A stretch of 51,655 bases of DNA from Caloramator proteoclasticus DSM 10124 (GTDB lineage: Bacteria > Bacillota > Clostridia > Clostridiales > Caloramatoraceae), in contig NZ_FQVG01000011.1 of assembly GCF_900129265.1 (NCBI RefSeq), positions 1-51,655 on the forward strand. Direction: 5' to 3'. Shown piece by piece: positions 18,453-27,000 of the stretch; the stretch's first letter is position 1, and each line of letters begins with the position of its first letter. The position numbers were made by a program, and so were the translations under genes. The notes under the pieces are model-generated. The model was not told where the DNA came from. It was given only the letters and a program-made list of their open reading frames with translations, and searched no databases.

Positions 18453-19877
18453 ATGAAGGATAGGGAAGAAAATATTAAAAAAGTTATTGTCTTCTTTGTT
18501 TTATGCTTTTTATCAATAATAACTTACTTAATATATTTTAATTTATATACTGCAGATAAAATAAAATATGATATTTCTAATCAAAGAGTAATAGAAGAAG
18601 AAAAAAATACAATAAGGGGTATGATATTGGATAGATACGGTGAAATTTTAGCAGAAACGGATAAAAAGGGTGAAAGAAAATATCCCTTTGGAAGTTCTTT
18701 TGGAAATGTGACAGGGTACATAAGTAATAAATTTGGCAAAGCTGGTGTTGAGGCATTTTATAATAACATTCTACTTGGAAGAGAACAGTTTTTAGGAGAT
18801 TTTGTTGATGTTTTTGGTAGCCTTAGACAATCAGTTTTAGGCCAAAAGAAAAAAGGAGATAATGTAGTTTTAACAATAGATTCAAAACTTCAAAATAAAA
18901 TATATAATAGTTTTAGAAATGATAAAGGAGCAGCAGTGTGTATTAATCCAAAAACTGGAGAAATATTAGCTATGGTTTCAAAACCATCAATAAATCCAAA
19001 TAAAATAGATGAAAACTTTAATGAATATTCTAATGACAATATTGGTAAACCCTTTTTAAATAGAGCAATTCAGGAATATTATCCTCCTGGCTCTGTATTT
19101 AAAATTGTTACTACAGCAGCAGCTCTTGAAAATATAGAAGATATAGATAGTTATATAAATAATTGTGATGGTATATTAAAGGTTGGAGACAAGATTATAA
19201 AGGATTATAGGGAAGAAAAACACGGAAAAGTAGATATTAAAAATGCCTTTAAGGTGTCCTGTAATAATACATTTGCTAAATTAGGATTAAAACTTGGTTA
19301 TGATGTTTTAAAGAATGAAGCAGAGAAATTCCTGTTTAATAAAGAAATTTATATTAAGGATGATTTTGCAAAGATAAAGATAAAACCTGCGTTATATGAA
19401 TTCAATGAAAGGGATGAGTTTTCGGTAGGTATAAGTGCAATAGGACAGCACGAGGTTAAGGCAAACCCGATGACTATGGCACTTATGACGTGTGCAGTAG
19501 CAAATGATGGTAAAATAATGCAACCATATATTTTAGATTCAATTGTTAATTATAAAGGTAATTTAAAATATAAAACAAAACCTGAAAAGTTGGCAGATGC
19601 AATTGATTTAAAAACTGCAGAAACGATTAAGAATTATATGATTTTAACAGTAAAAGAGGGTACTGCAAAAAAAGCAAGAAACAGCATACCAATAGCAGCA
19701 AAAACAGGTACTGCTGAAAATGCAATTGGTAAGGAGGCACATTCTTGGTTTGTTGCATTTGCACCAGCAAACAATCCACAAATTGTTATAGCGGTTGTAG
19801 TTGAAAATGCAGGTGCTGGTTCTGGTAGGGCATTAGACATAGCAAAGGAGGCTATATCACATTATTTAAACAGATAA
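18453..19877 (+). CDS. Class B penicillin-binding protein (transpeptidase), PbpA type
   Basis: The 474-residue transpeptidase has an N-terminal membrane anchor (about 11-31), a reduced dimerisation domain, and a penicillin-binding domain. The active-site motifs are complete: SVFK (Ser214, Lys217), SCN (269-271) and KTG (about 417-419). At fewer than 500 residues it is shorter than most PBP2 or FtsI proteins and resembles the PbpA proteins paired with RodA and FHA genes. It cross-links glycan made by the adjacent SEDS protein outside the membrane. The ATG at 18453 overlaps a GGGAGA ribosome site inside the end of the previous gene. Confidence 0.92.
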   Translation: MKDREENIKKVIVFFVLCFLSIITYLIYFNLYTADKIKYDISNQRVIEEEKNTIRGMILDRYGEILAETDKKGERKYPFGSSFGNVTGYISNKFGKAGVEAFYNNILLGREQFLGDFVDVFGSLRQSVLGQKKKGDNVVLTIDSKLQNKIYNSFRNDKGAAVCINPKTGEILAMVSKPSINPNKIDENFNEYSNDNIGKPFLNRAIQEYYPPGSVFKIVTTAAALENIEDIDSYINNCDGILKVGDKIIKDYREEKHGKVDIKNAFKVSCNNTFAKLGLKLGYDVLKNEAEKFLFNKEIYIKDDFAKIKIKPALYEFNERDEFSVGISAIGQHEVKANPMTMALMTCAVANDGKIMQPYILDSIVNYKGNLKYKTKPEKLADAIDLKTAETIKNYMILTVKEGTAKKARNSIPIAAKTGTAENAIGKEAHSWFVAFAPANNPQIVIAVVVENAGAGSGRALDIAKEAISHYLNR

Positions 19878-19879
19878 CA

Positions 19880-19892
19880 AAACACTTGTTCG
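19880..19892 (+). promoter_or_regulatory. Degenerate LexA (SOS)-like box before ydjM-uvrC
   Basis: AAACACTTGTTCG matches the GAAC-N4-GTTC core at seven of eight positions plus the outer G. It overlaps the proposed -35 TTGTTC (19886-19891) of the next operon. It is a weaker site than the uvrB box, and the assignment is supported mainly by the downstream uvrC. Confidence 0.55.
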
Positions 19893-19914
19893 CTTGCTTC
19901 TTTTGTAATATACT
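19886..19914 (+). promoter_or_regulatory. Promoter of the ydjM-like/uvrC operon
   Basis: TTGTTC (19886-19891) and TATACT (19909-19914) are separated by exactly 17 bases. They follow the pbpA stop codon immediately. Confidence 0.6.
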
Positions 19915-19949
19915 ATTATTGAGATTATGTAAACAGAAGGAGCAAACAA

Positions 19950-20564
19950 ATGACTGGCAAAACGCACTTAGTTATTGGAGTTATGTTTACTGTTATATTA
20001 TCAGAATACTTTAAATTATCCTTAACAACAGGTGCTTTAGTTGCTTGTGCGTTAGCTTCACTTTTGCCTGATATTGACCATCCAAAGAGTTTCATAAATC
20101 AGTATATACTTCCTTTTAAAAATAAATTAACAAAGACAACATTTTATATTACTTTAGGAGTTGTTATATATCTAATAAATTCGTTTTACTTTAATTATAC
20201 CTATTTTAAAATACTCTCTTTTTTTAGTGTTCTTATTGGGTTTTCTACACATAGGAATGGCCTTACGCATAGTTTATTTGGTTTTATTTGTTTTGTTTCT
20301 TTATTTGGATATGCTGCAATTTTATATGGATTTAGGGAATGTATAATTCCATTTTCATTAGGATATATAATGCATCTAATTGCAGATATGTTTACGAGTA
20401 AAGGCATACCTATAATGTATCCCTTTAAAAAAAAGAAGTTTAAAATGCCCTTCACATTTAAAGTTGGTTCTTGGCTTGGCAATATAATTGAATCGGCTAT
20501 AATATTAACCTTTTTAGTTTATGTTGCTTGGAGATTACCTATTATCATAACTAACTATAAGTAG
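19950..20564 (+). CDS. YdjM-family membrane-bound metal-dependent hydrolase (DUF457)
   Basis: The 204-residue integral membrane protein has about five hydrophobic segments. Family-typical motifs are MTGKTHLVIG at the N-terminus, LASLLPDIDHPKS, HRNGLTHSLFG and LGYIMHLIADMFTSKGI. The His/Asp residues in these motifs are the presumed metal ligands. The reaction catalysed is not established for the family. The E. coli member YdjM is a LexA-regulated membrane protein, which is interesting because here a LexA-like box precedes the gene and uvrC follows 11 bases later. The ATG follows GAAGGAGC. Confidence 0.85.
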   Translation: MTGKTHLVIGVMFTVILSEYFKLSLTTGALVACALASLLPDIDHPKSFINQYILPFKNKLTKTTFYITLGVVIYLINSFYFNYTYFKILSFFSVLIGFSTHRNGLTHSLFGFICFVSLFGYAAILYGFRECIIPFSLGYIMHLIADMFTSKGIPIMYPFKKKKFKMPFTFKVGSWLGNIIESAIILTFLVYVAWRLPIIITNYK

Positions 20565-20575
20565 GAGCTGATTTA

Positions 20576-22426
20576 ATGTTTGAAGAAAGGTTAAAAAATT
20601 TGCCTGAACAACCAGGTGTTTATATTATGAAAAATGAGCTTGGTGAAATTATTTATGTTGGTAAGGCAATAAATCTTAAAAATAGAGTCAGACAGTATTT
20701 TAAAGGGGGAAATCATCCACCTAAGGTAAGAGTAATGGTTTCAAACATTTCAGATTTTGAATACATTATAACTAATTCAGAACTTGAGGCTCTTATTTTA
20801 GAGTGTAATTTAATTAAAAAATATAAACCAAAATATAACATTCTTCTTAAGGATGATAAACAATATCCCTTTATAAAGGTTACTCTTAATGAGGAATATC
20901 CGCGTGTTTTTGTAACAAGAAGATACGAGAAGGATGGTTCAAAATATTTTGGGCCTTTTACTGATGTTTCGGCAGTAAAGGAAACTATAAATTTAATTAG
21001 AAAATTATTTAAATTAAGAACCTGCAGAAAAAGCTTAAAGTATGGTGTTGAAGTTGATAGACCTTGCTTGAATTACCATATAAATAGATGTTTAGCACCC
21101 TGTACGGGAAAGGTTGATGTTATAGAGTACAGGCAGATAATTGATGAAGTTATTAAACTTCTTCAGGGTAAATATGATGAGCTAATTAAAATTTTAGAAG
21201 AAAAAATGTATGATGAATCTAGTAAGTTAAATTTTGAAAAGGCTGCAGAATATAGAGATCAAATAAATTCTATTAAGAAGATTCAAGAAAAGCAAAGAAT
21301 TATATCCAGTTATTTAGAGGATGAGGATGTTATTGCCTATGCTAAAGATGATGAAGGTATGTCCTTTGAAGTATTTTTTATTAGAAATGGTAAGTTGCTT
21401 GGAAGAGAAAATTTTTATTTTGAAGATGTAAATGAAGATGCTGTGTCTCAATTTATAGTTCAGTTTTATGAGGAGAGAGAGTTTATACCTAAGGAGATAC
21501 TTCTATCTAATGAAATACCAGAGGTAAATATAATTGAATCATATTTAACAAGCAAGAGGGGAAGTAAAGTTACTGTTAAAGTTCCAAAAAGAGGAGAAAA
21601 AAGTGAAATTATCGAGCTTGCTAAAAAGAATGCCTATGAGGCACTTAGAAATATAAGAAATAAAATACAGGAGGAAAAATTAAAGACAGAATTTGTACTA
21701 TATGAACTAAAAAGAGTACTTGATTTGGATATACTACCCAAGAGAATTGAAGCCTATGATATCTCCAATATACAGGGGACAGATAGTGTAGGTGGGATGG
21801 TGGTTTTTGAAAATGGAAAGCCAAATAAAAAGCAGTACAGGAGATTTAAGATAAAAACAGTAATTGGTGCAGATGATTTTAATAGTATGGCTGAAATAGT
21901 TGAGAGAAGGTTTAAAAGAGGATTAAAAGAAATCAAAAATCTTTTAGATGGAGAAAATGGGCTAGAGGATGGAAAATTTTCGATTTTTCCAGATTTAATA
22001 TTACTTGATGGTGGAGAACTGCAAGTAAAGGCTGTTAAAAGAGTTTTGGAGGAAATGGGATTAGTAATACCTATATGTGGGATGGTAAAGGATGATAAAC
22101 ATAAAACAAAGGCACTCTTTTATGAAGGTAGAGAGATAGTTTTAGATAGACACTCGTATTTATATAGATTTATTTCTGCAGTTCAAGAGGAAGTGCATAG
22201 ATTTGCAATAAGTTATCATAGGGGATTAAAAGCTAAAAATACCTTATCATCTATTTTAGATGATATACCTGAAATAGGTAAAAAGAGAAAAATGGCACTT
22301 TTAAAGCATTTTAATAGTATAGAGGAAATAAAAAAAGCAAGCATAGATGAACTATTAAAAGTAGATGGGATGAATGAAAAGGCCGCGTTATCTATTTATA
22401 ATTATTTTAACAATAATAATCTTTAA
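20576..22426 (+). CDS. uvrC: Excinuclease ABC subunit C
   Basis: The 616-residue endonuclease makes both incisions in nucleotide excision repair. The N-terminal GIY-YIG nuclease is visible as LPEQPGVYIMKNELGEIIYVGKA (about 8-30). It is followed by Cys residues (TCRK, CLNYHINRCLAPC), a UVR domain near 205-240, the RNase H-like C-terminal nuclease (EAYDISNIQGTDSVGGMV and DGGELQVKAV), and a helix-hairpin-helix pair near the end (IPEIGKKRKMALLKHF and VDGMNEKAALSIY). Length is standard. It is cotranscribed with the YdjM-like gene, so its SOS control probably depends on the upstream box. Confidence 0.97.
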   Translation: MFEERLKNLPEQPGVYIMKNELGEIIYVGKAINLKNRVRQYFKGGNHPPKVRVMVSNISDFEYIITNSELEALILECNLIKKYKPKYNILLKDDKQYPFIKVTLNEEYPRVFVTRRYEKDGSKYFGPFTDVSAVKETINLIRKLFKLRTCRKSLKYGVEVDRPCLNYHINRCLAPCTGKVDVIEYRQIIDEVIKLLQGKYDELIKILEEKMYDESSKLNFEKAAEYRDQINSIKKIQEKQRIISSYLEDEDVIAYAKDDEGMSFEVFFIRNGKLLGRENFYFEDVNEDAVSQFIVQFYEEREFIPKEILLSNEIPEVNIIESYLTSKRGSKVTVKVPKRGEKSEIIELAKKNAYEALRNIRNKIQEEKLKTEFVLYELKRVLDLDILPKRIEAYDISNIQGTDSVGGMVVFENGKPNKKQYRRFKIKTVIGADDFNSMAEIVERRFKRGLKEIKNLLDGENGLEDGKFSIFPDLILLDGGELQVKAVKRVLEEMGLVIPICGMVKDDKHKTKALFYEGREIVLDRHSYLYRFISAVQEEVHRFAISYHRGLKAKNTLSSILDDIPEIGKKRKMALLKHFNSIEEIKKASIDELLKVDGMNEKAALSIYNYFNNNNL

Positions 22427-22450
22427 CAAAACTTAACAATAATGTATAAT
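22423..22450 (+). promoter_or_regulatory. Promoter of the PHP phosphoesterase gene
   Basis: TTAACA (22423-22428) and a perfect TATAAT (22445-22450) are spaced by 16 bases at the uvrC stop codon. Confidence 0.6.
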
Positions 22451-22483
22451 GATTAATGAAATAAATTCTTAGGAGTGATATAA

Positions 22484-23200
22484 ATGAAGATACTTGTTGA
22501 TACACATACCCATACTATAGCAAGTGGCCACGCTTATAGTACTTTATTAGAAAATTGTTTAGAGGCAAGTAAGAAGAGAATAAAGCTTATTGCATTAACT
22601 GATCACGGACCAGCAATGCCAGGAGGCCCGCACATTTTCTATTTTGGTAACCTTAAGGCAATTCCAAGTGAAATAAATGGAGTTGAAGTTTTAAAGGGTG
22701 TTGAAGCAAATATTATAGATTATGATGGTAGATTAGATTTAGATGAAGAAAGATTGTCAAGGCTTGATATAGTTGTAGCCAGTCTGCACGATGTTTGTAT
22801 TACGCCAGGGAGTAAAAAGGACAATACAAGAGCTATTATAGGTGCAATAAAAAGTGGAATGGTTGATATAATTGCACATCCAGGGAATCCAGCCTTTGAG
22901 ATTGATAAAAAAGAAGTTTTAAAGGCTGCAAAGGATTACAATGTTTTAATTGAAATAAATAATAGCTCACTTGGAATATCAAGACCAGGAAGCTATCAAA
23001 ACTGTAGTGAAATAGCAAGGATGGCTGTTGATATGGGAAACCTACTTACATTAGGTAGTGATGCACATATATGTTATCATATTGGTGAGTTTAAAGAGGC
23101 TTTAAATATGTTAAAGGAGTGCGGAGTAACCGAAGAGAATATAATAAGCACCGATGTTGAGAGATTAAAAAGATTTCTCAAATTAAGAAGAAATAAATAG
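22484..23200 (+). CDS. PHP-domain phosphatase of the YcdX type
   Basis: The 238-residue single-domain protein belongs to the polymerase and histidinol phosphatase (PHP) superfamily. Metal-binding motifs are DTHTHTIASGHAYST near the start, LTDHGPAMPGGPH, a central GVEANI, SLHD, AHPGNP and a C-terminal GSDAH. Together these form the trinuclear metal centre of YcdX-like phosphoesterases. The physiological substrate is unknown. The gene lies between uvrC and murB, an order seen in other clostridia. The ATG follows AGGAGTG. Confidence 0.88.
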   Translation: MKILVDTHTHTIASGHAYSTLLENCLEASKKRIKLIALTDHGPAMPGGPHIFYFGNLKAIPSEINGVEVLKGVEANIIDYDGRLDLDEERLSRLDIVVASLHDVCITPGSKKDNTRAIIGAIKSGMVDIIAHPGNPAFEIDKKEVLKAAKDYNVLIEINNSSLGISRPGSYQNCSEIARMAVDMGNLLTLGSDAHICYHIGEFKEALNMLKECGVTEENIISTDVERLKRFLKLRRNK

Positions 23201-23210
23201 TTAAATAATT

Positions 23211-23262
23211 AGCCCTGTGAAGGATTTAATGAATTTAATCCATTCATAGGGCTTTGATTTTA
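23211..23262 (+). terminator. Terminator after the PHP gene
   Basis: AGCCCT (23211-23216) pairs with AGGGCT (23248-23253). Further pairing inside (GGATT with AATCC) is followed by TTGATTTT. Confidence 0.8.
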
Positions 23263-23328
23263 AGCTTTAAAGCAAGTATAAAGTAAACATACATTTTAGA
23301 ATAGATGCATTAATTTGTAACATTATTC

Positions 23329-23357
23329 TTGATTTCTGCATTAATTATATATATACT
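23329..23357 (+). promoter_or_regulatory. murB promoter
   Basis: TTGATT (23329-23334) and TATACT (23352-23357) are spaced by 17 bases, 35 bases before the murB start. Confidence 0.6.
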
Positions 23358-23392
23358 TAAAATTGCTTAAAAAATCAAAAGGAGTTGAAATG

Positions 23393-24304
23393 ATGAATAT
23401 AGATGAACTTAAAATAGAATTAAAATCCTTTTTTGGTGAAGGTGAAATAAAGTTTGATGAACCTATGAGGAATCATACCTCCTTTAAGGTTGGTGGGCCC
23501 TGTGATATTATGATAATTCCAAACTCTAAAGAAAAGCTAATAAAGGCTTTAGAGCTTATAAAAAAATATAATATTCCTTATTTTATAATGGGTAAAGGAA
23601 GTAATTTAATAGTAAAAGATGGTGGTTTTAGAGGAGTTATTCTAAAATTGACTGGACTTGATTATATTATAGTAAAGGATAATAATATTATTGCAGGAGG
23701 GGGTGCTTCTCTCTCAAATACTGCAAGGGAAGCCCTGCTAAATTCTCTAAAGGGAATGGAATTTGCCTCTGGAATTCCAGGTACGGTTGGAGGTGCCGTT
23801 GCTATGAATGCAGGGGCATACGGAGGCGAAATAAAGGATATTATCGAATGGGCAGAATGTGTAAATGATAATTTAGAATTAATCAAATTAACTAAGGAAG
23901 ATTTAAATTTATCATATAGGCATAGCAGGGTTCAAGAGGAAAACCTTGTGGTAGTTGAGGCTTGTTTTAATCTTGATAAGGGTAATTATGATGAGATTAA
24001 GAGCAATATGGAGGAACTAAATAGACGTAGAATTGAAAAACAGCCTTTAAATTACCCAAGTGCAGGAAGTACATTTAAAAGACCAACTGGATATTTTGCA
24101 GGTAAACTTATTGAAGATTCAGGACTTAAGGGATATAGATATGGTGGTGCTATGGTATCAGAAAAGCACGCGGGTTTTGTAATAAATTATGAAAATGCGA
24201 CAGCAAAAGATGTTTTAGAAGTTATAAAACACGTTCAAGATGTTGTATATGAAAAGTTTGGAGTAAAACTAGAGACAGAAGTTAAAATAATAGGCGAGGA
24301 TTAA
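23393..24304 (+). CDS. murB: UDP-N-acetylenolpyruvoylglucosamine reductase
   Basis: The 303-residue FAD enzyme reduces UDP-GlcNAc-enolpyruvate to UDP-MurNAc with NADPH, the second committed step of peptidoglycan precursor synthesis in the cytoplasm. The FAD-binding region shows NHTSFKVGGP and MGKGSNLIV. The catalytic region has GIPGTVGGAVAMNAGAYGGE and PSAGSTFKRP (catalytic Ser), and a C-terminal Glu lies in TEVKIIGE. It is a type II MurB by length. I chose the ATG at 23393 (or the adjacent one at 23390) behind AAAGGAG. An in-frame TTG at 23363 would add ten unsupported residues. Confidence 0.95.
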   Translation: MNIDELKIELKSFFGEGEIKFDEPMRNHTSFKVGGPCDIMIIPNSKEKLIKALELIKKYNIPYFIMGKGSNLIVKDGGFRGVILKLTGLDYIIVKDNNIIAGGGASLSNTAREALLNSLKGMEFASGIPGTVGGAVAMNAGAYGGEIKDIIEWAECVNDNLELIKLTKEDLNLSYRHSRVQEENLVVVEACFNLDKGNYDEIKSNMEELNRRRIEKQPLNYPSAGSTFKRPTGYFAGKLIEDSGLKGYRYGGAMVSEKHAGFVINYENATAKDVLEVIKHVQDVVYEKFGVKLETEVKIIGED

Positions 24305-24326
24305 TCCTTGCCTATTATTTTAATTT
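24289..24326 (+). terminator. Terminator of murB
   Basis: The arms AATAGGCGAGGA (24289-24300) and TCCTTGCCTATT (24305-24316) pair with one G-U. The stem overlaps the stop codon and is followed by ATTTTAATTTT. Confidence 0.88.
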
Positions 24327-24362
24327 TATATATAGAAAATTCAAAATATTCAATATTAAACA

Positions 24363-24391
24363 TTGAGTAATGACTAAAAATTAGTTATTAT
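24363..24391 (+). promoter_or_regulatory. hisC promoter with overlapping inverted repeat
   Basis: TTGAGT (24363-24368) and TATTAT (24386-24391) are 17 bases apart. The inverted repeat TAATGACTAA/TTAGTTATTA (24368-24390) fills the spacer and enters the -10 box, as an operator would. Confidence 0.5.
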
Positions 24392-24431
24392 AATATTAGG
24401 CAGACTTATTTTAATTGAGGAGGGGGTAACA

Positions 24432-25520
24432 TTGAAAATAAGAGAGGCTATTAAAGGAGTAAGGCCTTATCAAGCTGGTAAACCGATAAGTGAAGTAAAA
24501 AGGCAGTTAGGATTAGAAGACATAATAAAACTTGCATCTAACGAAAATCCATATGGTTGTTCAGAAAAAGTAAAAAAAGCAATGTACAATGCAGTTGATT
24601 CAATCAATTTATATCCAGATGCATCAAACTATGAGTTAAAAAAAGCTCTTGCTGAACATATTGGGGTTAAACCATCAATGATATTTTGTGGCACAGGTTC
24701 TGACCTATTAATAAGGGTTTTATGCAGTGTTTTTATTGATAAAGATGATGAAATTATAATGGGAGATATATCATTTCAAAGATATGAGGATTCTGCTAAA
24801 ATAATGGGTGGAAAAGTAATAAAGGTTAAAATGAAGGATTATAGATTAGATGTTGAGGCAATGGTAAATGCAATAACAGATAAAACAAAAATTATATGGT
24901 TTGCTACACCCAATAATCCTATTGGTACAATTGTTAAAAGTAATGAATTAATGTGGGCATTAGAAAATATATCAGATGATATTATTGTTGTAATTGATGA
25001 AGCGTATCGTGAATATGTAAATGACAAAGACTATCCTGAAACAGTACCACTTCTTGATAAATATAAAAATATTGTAATTTTAAGAACTTTTTCAAAGGCA
25101 TACGGTCTTGCGGGTTTAAGATTAGGTTATGGAATTGCAAGCGAAGAAATTACTCAATATATGAATTCAGTTATAGGTCCCTTTGATACAAATTTAATTG
25201 CACAGGAGGCAGGTATAGCAGCTTTACAGGATGAGGAATTTTTAAAATTTGTTGTTGAAAAAAATGAAGAGGGAAGGCAATATTATTATAAGGAATTTAA
25301 TAGATTAGGGTTAAAGTTTATAGAAAGCCAAGCAAATTTTGTTATGGTTGATACAGGCAAAGATGATATGGAGGTGTTTAATAAACTTTTAAGAAAGGGT
25401 GTAATTGTAAGACCAGGTTCTTTGTTTGATATGCCAGGATGGCTTAGAGTTACAGTTGGGACAATGGAACAGTGTCAAAGATTTGTAAAATCACTTGAAG
25501 AAATAATAAGGGGCGAATAA
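24432..25520 (+). CDS. hisC: Histidinol-phosphate/aromatic aminotransferase
   Basis: The 362-residue fold-type I PLP aminotransferase has the HisC signature. LASNENPYGCSEKV lies near the N-terminus, FATPNNPIGT is the substrate/PLP Asn region, and VIDEAYREYV binds the cofactor. FSKAYGLAGLRLGYGIA holds the Schiff-base Lys. It converts imidazole acetol phosphate to histidinol phosphate, and many such enzymes also make Phe or Tyr. No other his gene is nearby, so an aromatic role is possible. The TTG start at 24432 follows GAGGAGGGGG. The gene has its own promoter and a terminator shared with gltS. Confidence 0.9.
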   Translation: MKIREAIKGVRPYQAGKPISEVKRQLGLEDIIKLASNENPYGCSEKVKKAMYNAVDSINLYPDASNYELKKALAEHIGVKPSMIFCGTGSDLLIRVLCSVFIDKDDEIIMGDISFQRYEDSAKIMGGKVIKVKMKDYRLDVEAMVNAITDKTKIIWFATPNNPIGTIVKSNELMWALENISDDIIVVIDEAYREYVNDKDYPETVPLLDKYKNIVILRTFSKAYGLAGLRLGYGIASEEITQYMNSVIGPFDTNLIAQEAGIAALQDEEFLKFVVEKNEEGRQYYYKEFNRLGLKFIESQANFVMVDTGKDDMEVFNKLLRKGVIVRPGSLFDMPGWLRVTVGTMEQCQRFVKSLEEIIRGE

Positions 25521-25530
25521 TCGCCCCTTA
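25507..25530. terminator. Bidirectional terminator between hisC and gltS
   Basis: TAAGGGGCGA (25507-25516) and TCGCCCCTTA (25521-25530) pair perfectly around four bases between two convergent genes. The flanking T runs are short, so efficiency is uncertain. Confidence 0.75.
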
Positions 25531-25532
25531 AA

Positions 25533-26717
25533 TCATTTAATGAAGTTTGCAAATGTAGTAATAATTATTGAGTTTGTAAAGTCTATTAGGAATGCACCAA
25601 CTATTGGTATTACGAAGAATGCCTTTGGAGCAGGACCATATTTTTCAGAAATGGCAGTCATATTGGCCATAGCATTTGGAGTTGCTCCCATACCAAATCC
25701 GCAAGTACCTGCTGCCATTACAGCTGCATCATAATCTTTACCATTGAATCTAAATACTATAAAGTAAGCAAATAGAGCCATAAGAATTGTTTGAACAATT
25801 AGTATTGCAAGCATTGGCCCTGCAACTTCTTTAAGTTCCCAAAGTTTAAGTCCTATTAAAGCCATAGATAGGAATACGTTTAATCCTATTGAGCCTAATA
25901 TATCGGCACATTTTTGGTTTATATGATATTTTCCTGTTGATTCTCCAATATTTAAAATTATTGCTGCTATAATCATTGCGTTTATGTAGGATGGCAGAGT
26001 AATGTTTTTGCTCTTAAACCATAATTCAAGTACAGCACCAAGTGACATTGAAATTATAATTACAGTAAATGTTTTAAACATTTCTTCATAATTCACAACA
26101 TCAGTTGTAATAGCTACTTCATCTAAATAGTCTGAAGCATGAGATTTTAGATTGTTTTTAACTATAAGTTTTCTGCCTATTGGACCACCAATTAAGCTTC
26201 CCATAACAAGTCCAAATGTAGCGGCTGCCATTGCAGCAGTCACAGCACCATTAAATCCATAGGATTTTTCAAATAGTTCTCCAAAGGCTGCACCCGTACC
26301 GTGTCCTCCTACCATTGTTACTGAACCAGCTATAAGTCCAAGCAATGGGTTAGCTCCAACAGCCTTTGCTACAAGTACTCCTAATGTATCTTGTAGAAGC
26401 ACAAGAACAACAGTACATAGGAAGAATACCAATACAGCAAGTCCACCTTTTTTAAGAAGCTTTAAACTGGCAGTTAGACCTATTGTTGTAAAGAATACAA
26501 GCATAAATGGTTTTTGAAGAGTAGTGTCAAGAGTGAGTTTTAGTATTCCATTTTCTCTTAGGATTAAATTTACAATTGCAAATAGTAATCCACCAACAAC
26601 TGGTGCAGGTATACAGAACTTTTCAAGTACTTTTACCTTTGAGCGTATATACACACCCAAATAGTAAACTACTACGGCAAGTCCGACCGTTTGAATCATG
26701 TCGAGTTTTAGTTCCAT
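25533..26717 (-). CDS. gltS: Sodium/glutamate symporter
   Basis: The 394-residue polytopic membrane protein of the GltS (ESS) family imports glutamate with sodium. About ten hydrophobic segments are visible, and the two re-entrant repeats are recognisable as SVTMVGGHGTGAAFGE and AAGTCGFGMGATPNAMAN. The start is the ATG at 26717 (MELKLDMIQ) behind GAGGGGGA on the minus strand; the longer start at 26732 would overlap that site. It is convergent with hisC. The promoter contains a CodY-like motif, consistent with nitrogen or amino-acid control. Confidence 0.94.
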   Translation of the reverse strand: MELKLDMIQTVGLAVVVYYLGVYIRSKVKVLEKFCIPAPVVGGLLFAIVNLILRENGILKLTLDTTLQKPFMLVFFTTIGLTASLKLLKKGGLAVLVFFLCTVVLVLLQDTLGVLVAKAVGANPLLGLIAGSVTMVGGHGTGAAFGELFEKSYGFNGAVTAAMAAATFGLVMGSLIGGPIGRKLIVKNNLKSHASDYLDEVAITTDVVNYEEMFKTFTVIIISMSLGAVLELWFKSKNITLPSYINAMIIAAIILNIGESTGKYHINQKCADILGSIGLNVFLSMALIGLKLWELKEVAGPMLAILIVQTILMALFAYFIVFRFNGKDYDAAVMAAGTCGFGMGATPNAMANMTAISEKYGPAPKAFFVIPIVGAFLIDFTNSIIITTFANFIK

Positions 26718-26756
26718 AATAATCCCCCTCATGCAAAAATTTTGTCGTATATTTTT

Positions 26757-26785
26757 ATAATTACAGAAAATTCGAAAAAAGTCAA
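26757..26785 (-). promoter_or_regulatory. gltS promoter with CodY-like motif
   Basis: On the minus strand TTGACT (26780-26785) and AATTAT (26757-26762) are 17 bases apart. AATTTTCTGTAATTA (26758-26772) matches the CodY consensus AATTTTCWGAAAATT at 12 of 15 positions, and it covers the spacer and the -10 region. Confidence 0.45.
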
Positions 26786-26932
26786 CAATAATTTTAATAA
26801 TTTTTTAATAAAATTATTAAAATGTGCAAAAAAATTAGCATTTAATAGTAGAATTAAATATTTTTAAATCACATAAATTAAAAATAGATAGTAAGAGGAG
26901 GTGTAGAATATAAAAAATATTATTTAAAAAAC

Positions 26933-26961
26933 TTGATAAAATAGAATACATATATTATAAT
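26933..26961 (+). promoter_or_regulatory. Ferredoxin promoter
   Basis: TTGATA (26933-26938) and TATAAT (26956-26961) are separated by exactly 17 bases. The rest of the gltS-ferredoxin gap (26786-26932) is AT-rich with no gene. Confidence 0.75.
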
Positions 26962-26967
26962 TATAAC

Positions 26968-26984
26968 ATACCCCACAGAGGTAT
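26968..26984 (+). promoter_or_regulatory. Inverted repeat at the ferredoxin transcription start
   Basis: ATACC (26968-26972) and GGTAT (26980-26984) are separated by seven bases at the predicted transcription start. It could be an operator or a weak 5' hairpin. Confidence 0.3.
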
Positions 26985-27000
26985 AAAAGGAGGAGAAAAA

